Shown piece after piece: positions 1 to 7,103 of a DNA stretch of 33,271 nucleotides. Position numbers and translations under genes: made by a program. The notes under the pieces were generated by a model. The model worked only from the letters and a program-made list of their open reading frames with translations, was not told the DNA's origin and searched no databases. The stretch is from Lujinxingia litoralis (GTDB taxonomy: Bacteria; Myxococcota_A; Bradymonadia; Bradymonadales; Bradymonadaceae). The stretch lies in assembly GCF_003260125.1 (NCBI RefSeq), contig NZ_QHKO01000017.1, forward strand, positions 2,134 to 35,404. Reading direction: 5' to 3'. Position 1 is the stretch's first letter, and the number at the start of each line of letters is the position of its first letter.

Positions 1-2553
1 CTCCTCACCCTCCTACTCCTGGGCACCCTGGCCCTGGGGTGTGGCGACAGCCCCAACGCACGACGAAACCAGGACGCCGGAGAGCACGACGGCGGTGATA
101 TCGACCACGCGACCGGCTCGCTCTCTCTGAGCCTGGAGGGCCTCCCCCCCGAGAGCCCCTGGCCCAACATTGCGCTGGTGGGCGACACCACGCTGAGCGT
201 GCCCGAGGGCGGCATCCTCGACGCAATCCCCGTGGGCCAGTACCAGGTGGTGGCCCAGAACATGGTGCTGGATCTGGCGACTTACAACGCGCCGGTGGCA
301 AACCTGACCATCGAGGCCGATCAGCACGTCGAGCTCACCCTGAGCTACGCGCTGCTACCGGCCAGCTGGCAGGTGATCATCGAAGGGCTCCCCGGCACGC
401 TCACCCCTCAGGTCAACCTGAGCGGCCCGAACACCGACGTGATACTCAACGCCTCGGCGCTCTTTGATGACCTGACACCGGGCACCTACCACCTGACCCC
501 GCAGCAGGTGAGCGACGGGACCACGACCTACCACGCCGCCGTGCGCACAGCCGCGCTGACCAGCGGCGCCAACGATCCCACCACCATCACCTACGGGCTG
601 GCCAACGGTCAGCTTCAGGTAAGCTTCCAGGGGCTTCCCGCCGGCGTCTCGCCCACCATCACGATCAGCGGCCCGGGCGGCTACAGCGCCACGGTCAACT
701 CCGCCACCACCCTCCAGGATCTCGTCCCGGGCATCTACGTTGTCAGCGCCGCCGATGTGACCCAGGGCGACTTAAACTATAGCGCGCCACCGCAAAGCGT
801 TGAGGTCTTAAGCGATGCCATCGCCAGCGCGCATCTCAACTTTGGGATGGCCACCGGCCAACTCAACGTGGTGACCCAGGGACTGCCCGCCGGCGCGGCC
901 GCCAGCGTGACCCTGACCGGCCCGGCCCCCTCCACCGCCCAGACCACCTATCCCGACGTCACCAACCTCCCGGGGCTGGCGCCCGGGCAGTACACCCTGA
1001 CCTTTCATAATGTAAACGCCGGCGGGAGCTCCTATGAGCCCGCCACGCGCACCACCACCGCCTCGGTGCAGAGCGGCCAGACTACCCACCTGACCCAGAC
1101 CTACGCCGCGCTCGACGGGGGGCTGGCCCTGTCCCACGACCTGCCCTCCACCGGCAGCCTCACCATCAGGGTTGCCAGCGCGGGCATCTCTCACAGCCGC
1201 CAGCTCAGCGGCCAGGGCACCGCCCACATCCCGCTGGACCCGGGCACCTGGTCCCTCAGCGTGAGCGTTAACCAGCTGGGCACCGACGCCTGGGGCAACG
1301 TCTACACCGTGGTCGGCGGCAGCCAAACCCTGACGGTGCAGGAAGGTCAGACCACCTTCGCCACGATCAGCTCCCCAAAGCCCACCCTGGTGACCGACTC
1401 CGGCGATAGCGCCACCACCTACGGTACGCTGCGTGAAGTGCTCGGTCGGGTCGCCGCCGGTAGCGTCATCACCTTTGCTCCCTCCATCTCCGAGATCACG
1501 CTGAGCTCGGAGCTGAGCGTCGACAAAGAAGTCCGCATCGAGGGCCCCGGCACCACCGGGCTCACATTGCGCTCGGCCGGCAACGCTCGCCACTTCAACG
1601 TGGCCGCCTCGGGCGACCTCCACCTGGAAGGCCTCACGCTGCGGGATGGCGCCACCAGCGAATACGGCGGCGCGGTGTACGCCGAGGGCTCCTTCGGCGG
1701 CACCGATCTGGACTTTATCAACAACACCTCCAGTCAGCGCGGCGGCGCGCTCTACCTCGAAACGGGCACCGTGCCGGGAGTGCTGCGTCGGGTGCGCTTT
1801 ATCGACAACGAAACCCATGGACAGGGCGGAGCCATCTTCGTGGACGCCCCGCTGCTCCTGGAAGACGCGCTCTTTAAAAACAACTACGCCGAGAGCAGCG
1901 GCGGCGCCATCTTTGCCAACGCTCTGGGCACCGCCGGTAACCTGGTCATCGTGCGGGCACTCTTTAACAGCAACGAAACCCCCGCCAGCGGCGGCGCCGT
2001 GTACAGCAGACGCGGAGCCTTCGTGCTGCACACGACCTTCTACGACAACACGGCCAACAGCATCGGCGGCGCCTGGTATCAGTACGACGGTCAGGCCGCC
2101 TTCATGCACACCACCTTCGACTTCAACACCGGCGGGCTTGGTAGCGCGATCGCCTCGACCTGCGATACGCGCACGCCGGTGTATCTTAAAAACTCCGTGG
2201 TGCTCGACGACACCGAGCCCTTCCACTGCGGTAATTCCGATCACCTGATCGACTCGCTGGGCTACAACTACATCCGGCTCGGCTCGGAGGACTTCACCCC
2301 CGACAGCGTCACCGACGCGGTCGGCACCGAAATCCAGCCCCTGCCCGTTCGGCTCCAACCGCTGGCGAATAACGGTGGGTTCACCCGGACCAAGGCCGTG
2401 AGCCCGGGGGCCACCAACGATGTCTGGATGCGCCTGCCGGCCTCCCACTGCGTGGACCATCAGGGCGAGGCCTTCACCGAAGATCAGCGCGGGATGCCGC
2501 GCCCCAACGGCGGCTACTGCTCGATCGGCGCCTGGGAAAACACCGCGCGCTGA
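1..2553 (+). CDS. Large beta-helix lipoprotein, 5' end outside window
   Basis: The frame is open from base 1, so the start codon lies upstream; 850 codons are visible. The first codons read as the end of a lipoprotein signal peptide, with a lipobox ending Leu-Ala-Leu-Gly-Cys (Cys at visible codon 14). An outer-membrane or surface lipoprotein is therefore likely. Codons about 40-450 hold roughly five repeats of 75-85 residues, each opening with a beta strand and a Gly-Leu-Pro motif and closing near Pro-Gly-x-Tyr, like small carbohydrate-binding or PEGA-like beta domains. Around codon 475 a LREV segment resembles the CSLREA motif that precedes surface beta-helices. Gly-Gly-Ala-rich rungs follow (codons 555-720). 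The C-terminus has the form of a choice-of-anchor Q domain (LANNGG, DQRG, GAWE). Ligand unknown. Its last 19 codons lie inside the 221-bp repeat that flanks the R-M module, and the reading frame is intact. Confidence 0.85.
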   Translation, partial: LLTLLLLGTLALGCGDSPNARRNQDAGEHDGGDIDHATGSLSLSLEGLPPESPWPNIALVGDTTLSVPEGGILDAIPVGQYQVVAQNMVLDLATYNAPVANLTIEADQHVELTLSYALLPASWQVIIEGLPGTLTPQVNLSGPNTDVILNASALFDDLTPGTYHLTPQQVSDGTTTYHAAVRTAALTSGANDPTTITYGLANGQLQVSFQGLPAGVSPTITISGPGGYSATVNSATTLQDLVPGIYVVSAADVTQGDLNYSAPPQSVEVLSDAIASAHLNFGMATGQLNVVTQGLPAGAAASVTLTGPAPSTAQTTYPDVTNLPGLAPGQYTLTFHNVNAGGSSYEPATRTTTASVQSGQTTHLTQTYAALDGGLALSHDLPSTGSLTIRVASAGISHSRQLSGQGTAHIPLDPGTWSLSVSVNQLGTDAWGNVYTVVGGSQTLTVQEGQTTFATISSPKPTLVTDSGDSATTYGTLREVLGRVAAGSVITFAPSISEITLSSELSVDKEVRIEGPGTTGLTLRSAGNARHFNVAASGDLHLEGLTLRDGATSEYGGAVYAEGSFGGTDLDFINNTSSQRGGALYLETGTVPGVLRRVRFIDNETHGQGGAIFVDAPLLLEDALFKNNYAESSGGAIFANALGTAGNLVIVRALFNSNETPASGGAVYSRRGAFVLHTTFYDNTANSIGGAWYQYDGQAAFMHTTFDFNTGGLGSAIASTCDTRTPVYLKNSVVLDDTEPFHCGNSDHLIDSLGYNYIRLGSEDFTPDSVTDAVGTEIQPLPVRLQPLANNGGFTRTKAVSPGATNDVWMRLPASHCVDHQGEAFTEDQRGMPRPNGGYCSIGAWENTAR

Positions 2554-2594
2554 GACACTTCACCGCTGAGTTTGGGAGCGTTCAACGCTTCCTG

Positions 2595-2644
2595 CCCAAC
2601 GCAAAAGCGCCCCGGGAGTCCTCCCGGGGCGCTTTTGCGTTGGG
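2595..2644. terminator. Perfect 24-bp-arm hairpin, bidirectional terminator (left copy)
   Basis: Arms 2595-2618 and 2621-2644 are perfectly complementary with a 2-nt loop. Each arm has a GC-rich core next to the loop and an AAAAGC/GCTTTT block further out, so RNA from either strand would end in a U-run after a strong stem. It sits 41 bp past the lipoprotein stop codon. In the inferred ancestral locus it lay between two convergent genes. Confidence 0.85.
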
Positions 2645-2664
2645 TTCACCGCCGCGGCTCCGCT

Positions 2665-2715
2665 TCAGACGCGACGCGCGATCAAGCGCACCACCTCGGC
2701 CACCCCGCGGTGGCC
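2665..2715 (-). pseudogene. Displaced 3' fragment of the class I methyltransferase gene
   Basis: On the minus strand this stretch encodes the last 16 residues and stop of the methyltransferase whose intact copy is at 5583-6215. It has no upstream body here: sequence diverges at 2716. It is a by-product of the target duplication and not a gene. Confidence 0.85.
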
Positions 2716-2745
2716 GTCTCCGCCCCATACGCCGATTCATATCGG

Positions 2746-2773
2746 TTGCACCTGCCCGCTGCCATGCTAATAC
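2746..2773 (+). promoter_or_regulatory. Candidate promoter of the R-M operon
   Basis: A TTGCAC box (2746-2751) and a TAATAC box (2768-2773) are separated by 16 bp. A TG one base upstream of the -10 box makes it an extended -10. It lies just inside the inserted segment, about 55 bp before the methyltransferase ATG, so the module appears to carry its own promoter. Called by eye against the sigma-70 consensus. Confidence 0.5.
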
Positions 2774-2828
2774 CTCAGAAGCAGCTATCCGAGCCTATCC
2801 GCTCACGTTCGACGCCCCCGAGACACGT

Positions 2829-4571
2829 ATGAACCTGCCTCTTCCATTACAGCTCGACCGCCCTCGTCGGGTTCAAGAGGCCGTTGAGACGCTAGCCAAT
2901 AGCGCCACCGATGAAGATCGTGGCGCGGTCTTCACCCGCGAAGAGGTCGTCGAAGGGATGCTCGACCTCTGCGGCTACAACTCGGACCACGATCTCACCT
3001 CTCTCAGACTACTGGAGCCTTCCTGCGGGCAAGGACATTTTCTATTCGCGGCTGTAAAACGCTTACTGGCCTCATGCAGACGTCAAAACATCCCGAAGTC
3101 GTGTTGGGCTGATACACTGTCCGATCGAATTTTCGCCGTTGATCTTCACGCAAAAACACTTACCGAAACCCGGGAAAACCTCCTCTCCATCCTCTATCAA
3201 GAGGGGCTCTCCAAAACCGACGCTCAAACGCTCTGTGACAGCTGGTTACATCAGGACGACTTTCTCCTAATCCCCATCCACACCCGTTTTGACATCATCA
3301 TTGGAAACCCCCCTTATGTCAGGCAGGAGCGCATTCCCAACGCACTCCTAAAAGAATACAAAAAGCACTATTCAACCCTCTATGATAGGGCCGACCTATA
3401 CGTTCTTTTCTTTGAACGATGCCTGGACCTACTAAACCCTAACGGCGTGCTCGGATTTATATGCTCAAACCGATGGATCAAAAACAAATATGGCGGCCCT
3501 CTGCGTGCCAAAATCGCTGCCGACTTCAATCTCGATATATATATCAACATGGAGGTCGCTGACGCCTTTCACTCTGAGGTCGATGCCTATCCGGCCATCA
3601 CGCTTATCCGAAGAACGTCTCCCGGTACTACCCGCATGTTTTCCAGCACTGGAAAACACCTGAAAGGCATTCAAGAAATTTTTGAACGACTCTCGGACGA
3701 CCTCACGCACGAGCGATCCAACCACAGCGTGGTCGTACAAACGATTGCCCATAATCGCGACCCCTGGCTCCTGGATTCCCCACATATTATCAACCTACTT
3801 CGAGCTCTCGAACAACGCTTCCCCTCACTTGAAGACGCCGGGGCTCACGTTGGTATAGGCGTCGCAACAGGATGCGATCGTGTATTTATTGATGATTATG
3901 ATGCACTGGACGTCGAAGCCTCCCGAAAACTTCCACTCGTCATGGCCTCTGACCTCAATGGCCCACACATCCAATGGTCAGGACGCGGTATTGTCAACCC
4001 CTGGTCCAACAACCGTCAACTCGTTATCCCCGAACATTTCCCGCGCTTTGCAAACTTTCTGGCCCTTAACAAAGACGCATTACATCGTCGTCATGTCGCA
4101 AAGAAAAATCCTGACAAATGGTTTCGAACAATCGATCGCATCCATCCCGATCTATTAACCACGCCAAAACTACTCATACCTGACATCAAAGGAGATTCCA
4201 CGGTGGCTTATGACCCCGGAGAATTCTACCCACATCACAATCTTTACACTATCACATCCGACCGATGGGATCTCCAGATACTCCAAACACTCCTTCGGTC
4301 TTCGATCGCACTCGCTTTCGTAGCCGCATATTGCATCCGAATGTCTGGTGGATTCTTGCGCTTCCAGGCCCAATATCTCCGGCGCATCCGGGTTCCTGAG
4401 TTTGACACGTTGCCCCTTTCATTAAAAACAGAGCTTCACGCTGCACGTACTTGCAACGACCAGCACCACATCGATATTCTCGCAGCCCAGGCATATCAAC
4501 TCAACAAAACAGAAGCACAAACACTTTGTACATTTGCCTCCGAGGCACGTGTTTCACGGACGTCATCATGA
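2829..4571 (+). CDS. N6-adenine DNA methyltransferase of a XhoI/PaeR7I-like R-M system
   Basis: 580 residues. Predicted to transfer a methyl group from S-adenosylmethionine to adenine in the R-M recognition site, protecting host DNA. The order motif I (EPSCGQGHF, residues 63-71) before motif IV (NPPY, residues 160-163) is that of gamma-class adenine methyltransferases of the Eco57I/TaqI type. The part beyond residue about 350 would hold target recognition. The frame is open upstream to 2640, inside the flanking repeat. I chose ATG 2829 because the upstream part is repeat sequence with no domain and the new start follows the candidate promoter; the ribosome site is weak. The stop overlaps the endonuclease start by 4 bases. 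GC and codon use differ from all neighbours (many A/T third positions, AAA and AAT codons), which indicates transfer. Confidence 0.9.
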   Translation: MNLPLPLQLDRPRRVQEAVETLANSATDEDRGAVFTREEVVEGMLDLCGYNSDHDLTSLRLLEPSCGQGHFLFAAVKRLLASCRRQNIPKSCWADTLSDRIFAVDLHAKTLTETRENLLSILYQEGLSKTDAQTLCDSWLHQDDFLLIPIHTRFDIIIGNPPYVRQERIPNALLKEYKKHYSTLYDRADLYVLFFERCLDLLNPNGVLGFICSNRWIKNKYGGPLRAKIAADFNLDIYINMEVADAFHSEVDAYPAITLIRRTSPGTTRMFSSTGKHLKGIQEIFERLSDDLTHERSNHSVVVQTIAHNRDPWLLDSPHIINLLRALEQRFPSLEDAGAHVGIGVATGCDRVFIDDYDALDVEASRKLPLVMASDLNGPHIQWSGRGIVNPWSNNRQLVIPEHFPRFANFLALNKDALHRRHVAKKNPDKWFRTIDRIHPDLLTTPKLLIPDIKGDSTVAYDPGEFYPHHNLYTITSDRWDLQILQTLLRSSIALAFVAAYCIRMSGGFLRFQAQYLRRIRVPEFDTLPLSLKTELHAARTCNDQHHIDILAAQAYQLNKTEAQTLCTFASEARVSRTSS

Positions 4572-5335
4572 CAATCTCAATTCTGCCAGCAAACTTCGAC
4601 GATCGCGTCCGCGACGCTGTACGTCTGTTCTGGGCGACCCGAGCGACCGGTTCAAGCTCTCAGGGTGGCACTCGGGGCAAGGTGCTCTCCGGAAAAAACC
4701 TTGACGGTTTTATCGCTCTGGTGGAATCGATCGCCGCTGAGTGTGGCCTACCATCAGAGTCCGTTTTCACACGCGGGCGTCATAACCTTCAGTTACCAGG
4801 GTACTATCGACCTTCAAAGAATTGGGATGTATTAATCGTACACGAACAGCGCCTCATAGCCGTCTTAGAATTCAAGTCACAGGTTGGCTCTTTTGGTAAC
4901 AACTTCAACAACCGCACCGAGGAGGCGATTGGGAGCGCATCGGATTTATGGGTGTCAGCTCGACAAAACAACTTTCTTCCGTCAAACCATGTCGATGGAC
5001 CGTCGAATTCAACCGTCGATCCACGACAGCCCTTCTTAGGCTATCTCATGATGTTGGAAGAGTGCGAAGACTCGACGCGCCCACTAACATTACGTTCAGC
5101 GCACTATCACTTCATGCCTGAGTTCGCGGGCGCATCCTATGCCGAGCGCTACCGCATCCTCTGCGAGCGTCTGATGGAGCAACAACTCTATCAAGCAGCA
5201 TCATTAATACTCTCCCCCCAGACCGAAGCGGGCTTCGGAGGCCACTATCGAAGCCTCTCGGTAGCGACCTCAGTAAGAAACCTCTTTTCCGCACTGGCCG
5301 GAACGCTACTCTCAGCCATGGAGGCCGGTACATAA
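4568..5335 (+). CDS. XhoI/PaeR7I-like type II restriction endonuclease
   Basis: 255 residues, close to the length I recall for XhoI and PaeR7I (about 245). The start ATG overlaps the methyltransferase stop as ATGA, so the two are translationally coupled with methylase first. A longer open frame begins at 4451 but lies within the methylase gene. Residues 76-126 contain LPGYYRP, a WD pair, EFKSQVG and NNFNNRTEEAIGSASDLW, which I recognise as the conserved core of the PaeR7I family. A PD-(D/E)XK active site is visible as Asp87, Glu101 and Lys103. Family members cut CTCGAG, so that specificity is inferred and not shown. The gene is low in GC like its partner. The family call rests on remembered motifs. 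Confidence 0.85.
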   Translation: MTISILPANFDDRVRDAVRLFWATRATGSSSQGGTRGKVLSGKNLDGFIALVESIAAECGLPSESVFTRGRHNLQLPGYYRPSKNWDVLIVHEQRLIAVLEFKSQVGSFGNNFNNRTEEAIGSASDLWVSARQNNFLPSNHVDGPSNSTVDPRQPFLGYLMMLEECEDSTRPLTLRSAHYHFMPEFAGASYAERYRILCERLMEQQLYQAASLILSPQTEAGFGGHYRSLSVATSVRNLFSALAGTLLSAMEAGT

Positions 5336-5412
5336 GAAACACGGCCTTCGGCACGTAGCGCTCAGCATCTAAAAAGATGACAGACAAGATACCAACCCCA
5401 CCTCCCTCGCGT

Positions 5413-5471
5413 TGCCGCGCCCCAACGGCGGCTACTGCTCGATCGGCGCCTGGGAAAACACCGCGCGCTGA
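5413..5471 (+). pseudogene. Displaced 3' fragment of the lipoprotein gene
   Basis: Encodes the last residues and stop codon of the lipoprotein at 1-2553, identical over the whole length. No start codon or upstream body is present: the sequence stops matching at 5412. It is part of the duplicated target and not a functional gene. Confidence 0.85.
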
Positions 5472-5512
5472 GACACTTCACCGCTGAGTTTGGGAGCGTT
5501 CAACGCTTCCTG

Positions 5513-5562
5513 CCCAACGCAAAAGCGCCCCGGGAGTCCTCCCGGGGCGCTTTTGCGTTGGG
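5513..5562. terminator. Perfect 24-bp-arm hairpin terminator (right copy)
   Basis: Exact duplicate of the hairpin at 2595-2644 (arms 5513-5536 and 5539-5562). It lies downstream of the endonuclease on the plus strand and downstream of the methyltransferase gene on the minus strand, so it can end both transcripts. With the left copy it brackets the R-M operon. Confidence 0.85.
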
Positions 5563-5582
5563 TTCACCGCCGCGGCTCCGCT

Positions 5583-6215
5583 TCAGACGCGACGCGCGAT
5601 CAAGCGCACGACCTCGGCCACCCCGCGGTGGCCATCGCCGGCGGCGAGCTCGACCTGCTCCTCCTGAAGGAGCTCGACCTCAAGCCCCTCAAAGTCCTCG
5701 CGCAGCGTCTCGGGCTCAAAGAGCATCGCCACATCGCCGGGGCCGCCGCTGGTGCGCCCCAACTCGCGCTGGCGGGGGGTAAAGCCCTCCAGCACGATCC
5801 GCCCTCCGGGGGCCAGGTGCTGCACACAGGCGCGGTGCAACTCCGGGCGCATCGCCGGCGGCACATGCACATAGGCCAGCACCACCGCGTCAAACTCCCG
5901 CTCCCCCAGCACATCGGAGGGCATCACCCCCTGGATCGTCTCCACCTCCACCTGATACTTCGCGGCGAGCTGCCGGGTCTTGGCCAGCCCCACAGCCGAG
6001 GGCTCCAGCGAGGTGACCCGGTAGCCGGCCCGGGCCAGCCCCACCCCGTTTCGCCCCTCCCCGTCGCCCACGCAGAGCACGGCGGCGCCGGGCTCCAGAC
6101 GAGCCTCCACCGCCTCGATCACAAAGGGGTTGGCCGACTCGCCATAGCGGTAGTCGGGGCGATCAAACATCTCATCCCAGAATCGTCCGGGCTCAAAGGG
6201 TCTCTGCTCAGCCAT
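5583..6215 (-). CDS. Class I SAM-dependent methyltransferase (small-molecule type)
   Basis: 210 residues. The N-terminal half has a Rossmann SAM-binding signature (VLCVGDGEGRNG), followed by an acidic strand (VTSLEPS), a FDAVVLAYVH segment (motif IV region) and LAPGGRIVLEGF, as in TehB-like and methyltransferase-25 proteins. The substrate cannot be told. The frame extends upstream to 6392, but that part overlaps tandem repeats. I chose ATG 6215 (MAEQRPF) because GAGGA precedes it by 4 bases; an ATG at 6242 has no ribosome site. The gene converges on the lipoprotein gene, and its last codons lie in the right 221-bp repeat. It appears intact. Confidence 0.8.
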   Translation of the reverse strand: MAEQRPFEPGRFWDEMFDRPDYRYGESANPFVIEAVEARLEPGAAVLCVGDGEGRNGVGLARAGYRVTSLEPSAVGLAKTRQLAAKYQVEVETIQGVMPSDVLGEREFDAVVLAYVHVPPAMRPELHRACVQHLAPGGRIVLEGFTPRQRELGRTSGGPGDVAMLFEPETLREDFEGLEVELLQEEQVELAAGDGHRGVAEVVRLIARRV

Positions 6216-6338
6216 CGTGTCCTCGTCTGAAATCGTCGACATCAAGGAGCGCCGCGCTGCCTGGCAGATGCCGGCGCTCGGGTGCCTCCACAACGCCCAA
6301 TCCCCACGACTTATTGCCGCGCCTCTCCCGGACCACGC

Positions 6339-6505
6339 GCCACCCCACTCACCCCTCCTCACTACCCTCGCGATAGCTTTCGACCACCCCACTCACCCCT
6401 GCTTCCTACCCTCGCGATGGCTTTCGACCACCCCACTCACCCCTGCTTCCTACCCTCGCGATGGCTTTCGACCACCCCACTCAACCCTTCTTCCTACCCT
6501 CGCGC
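6339..6505. repeat. 44-bp tandem repeat array
   Basis: Units at 6339-6382 (diverged), 6383-6426, 6427-6470 and a partial one from 6471. The two middle units are identical and contain CACCCCACTCACCCCT and CCTACCCTCGCGATGG. Units abut without spacers, so this is a minisatellite-type array and not CRISPR. Confidence 0.9.
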
Positions 6506-6722
6506 TCCGACTCACAAACGCGCCTTAAGGGTTCGAGCACCCCTCGCGCTCCGACTCACAACGCGCCTTGAGGGTTCGAGCACCCCTCGCGCTCCGACTC
6601 ACAACGCGCCTTGAGGGTCCACGCTACCCTCGCGCTCCGACTCACAACGCGCCTTGAGGGTCCACGCTACCCTCGCGCTCCGACTCACAACGCGCCTTGA
6701 GGGTTCGAGCACCCTTCGCGCC
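6496..6722. repeat. 42-44-bp tandem repeat array, five units
   Basis: Units start at 6496, 6539, 6582, 6626 and 6669, with a truncated sixth at 6711. The core is ACCCTCGCGCTCCGACTCA, then ACGCGCCTTGAGGGT. Each unit's ACCCTC and GAGGGT ends can pair, so each can form a small hairpin. Two tail variants occur (TTCGAGC and CCACGCT). The array follows directly on the 44-bp array, sharing ACCCTCGCG. Confidence 0.9.
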
Positions 6723-6806
6723 GGCGCTCGGGTGCCTCCAGCAGGGGGCCGGCTCTTCCGCGAGCGCCCGCCTCGTGTACACGTCAGAGTATCCCTGCGC
6801 ACAGAC

Positions 6807-7103
6807 TCATCCCGCCGCGCTGATCATCACGCGCAGGAGCAGATCTTTATCGCCGCGACCCATCATGATGGTCGGCGCGCACGCGGTGGCCCCGGCCCGC
6901 GCCAGCTCCGCGCGCACCAGGCGGTCGAGCTCCCCGGCCAGGCGCTCCCCGGCCTGCGCATCGCGCTTCGCGCCCCGCAGCGCCACATAGATCATCCCGG
7001 GCTCGCCAGCATCACAGCGCAGCGCGTGCCCTTCAAACTCGGTGAATTGTCTGGCGATCGCCTCGGCCACCTGCTGGCTGAGGGTCTGCATGTCTACACT
7101 CAT
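6807..7103 (-). CDS. Small conserved-looking protein of unknown function downstream of mutM
   Basis: 98 residues, acidic and soluble, with no signal peptide or membrane segment and no motif I recognise. The start ATG 7103 overlaps the mutM stop as ATGA and has AGGGAG 4 bases upstream, so it is probably the last gene of a translationally coupled operon with the hydrolase and mutM. A start at 7127 is possible but would sit deeper in mutM and lacks a clear ribosome site. Function unknown. Confidence 0.7.
   Translation of the reverse strand: MSVDMQTLSQQVAEAIARQFTEFEGHALRCDAGEPGMIYVALRGAKRDAQAGERLAGELDRLVRAELARAGATACAPTIMMGRGDKDLLLRVMISAAG

Larger units (their letters stand above)
2495..2715 (+). 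repeat. 221-bp direct repeat, left copy
   Basis: Left copy of the repeat flanking the R-M module. It contains the true end of the lipoprotein gene (stop at 2551-2553), the hairpin terminator, and a displaced fragment of the 3' end of the convergent methyltransferase gene. The only difference from the right copy is at 2692, a synonymous third-position change in that fragment (both read Val). Confidence 0.95.
2495..5633. mobile_element. R-M module inserted with a 221-bp direct target duplication
   Basis: Bases 2495-2715 and 5413-5633 are direct repeats, identical except at 2692 (C) versus 5610 (G); the offset is 2918 bp. Between them lie 2697 bp of lower-GC DNA holding only a DNA methyltransferase and a restriction endonuclease. 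The left repeat is continuous with the lipoprotein gene and the right repeat with the methyltransferase gene at 5583-6215. The inferred uninterrupted locus therefore had one copy of the 221 bp between two convergent genes. No transposase, integrase or terminal inverted repeat is visible. Insertion with long target duplication is known for some R-M genes, for example in Helicobacter, and this fits that pattern. The boundary calls are from direct alignment by eye. Confidence 0.85.
5413..5633 (+). repeat. 221-bp direct repeat, right copy
   Basis: Right copy of the flanking repeat, offset 2918 bp from the left copy. It starts 77 bp after the endonuclease stop codon and contains a displaced lipoprotein tail, a second full copy of the hairpin terminator, and the true 3' end of the methyltransferase gene on the minus strand. 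Confidence 0.95.
6270..6740. repeat. 21-bp direct repeat bracketing the tandem arrays
   Basis: The same 21 bases (starting GCCGGCGCTCGGG) occur at 6270-6290 and 6720-6740. They enclose the two tandem arrays and little else. The 590-bp stretch 6216-6806 holds no credible gene; open frames there follow the repeat periodicity. Confidence 0.8.

Noticed and set aside
808..2460. 550-codon open frame on the minus strand
   Set aside because: It lies wholly antisense to the lipoprotein gene, has Gly/Val/Arg-rich low-complexity sequence and no domain. Long antisense frames are expected at this GC.
2640..2828. N-terminal extension of the DNA methyltransferase into the repeat
   Set aside because: The extra 63 codons come from duplicated chromosomal sequence and precede the candidate promoter, so ATG 2829 is preferred.
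2716..5412. Transposon or integrase-borne origin of the R-M module
   Set aside because: No transposase, integrase, tRNA target or terminal inverted repeats were seen; the only boundary feature is the 221-bp direct repeat.
6339..6722. CRISPR array
   Set aside because: Units abut with no unique spacers and no cas genes are nearby. The same reasoning applies to 15776-15904 and 20965-21122.
6217..6802. Several open frames across the tandem arrays
   Set aside because: Their proteins merely echo the repeat period and lack ribosome sites.
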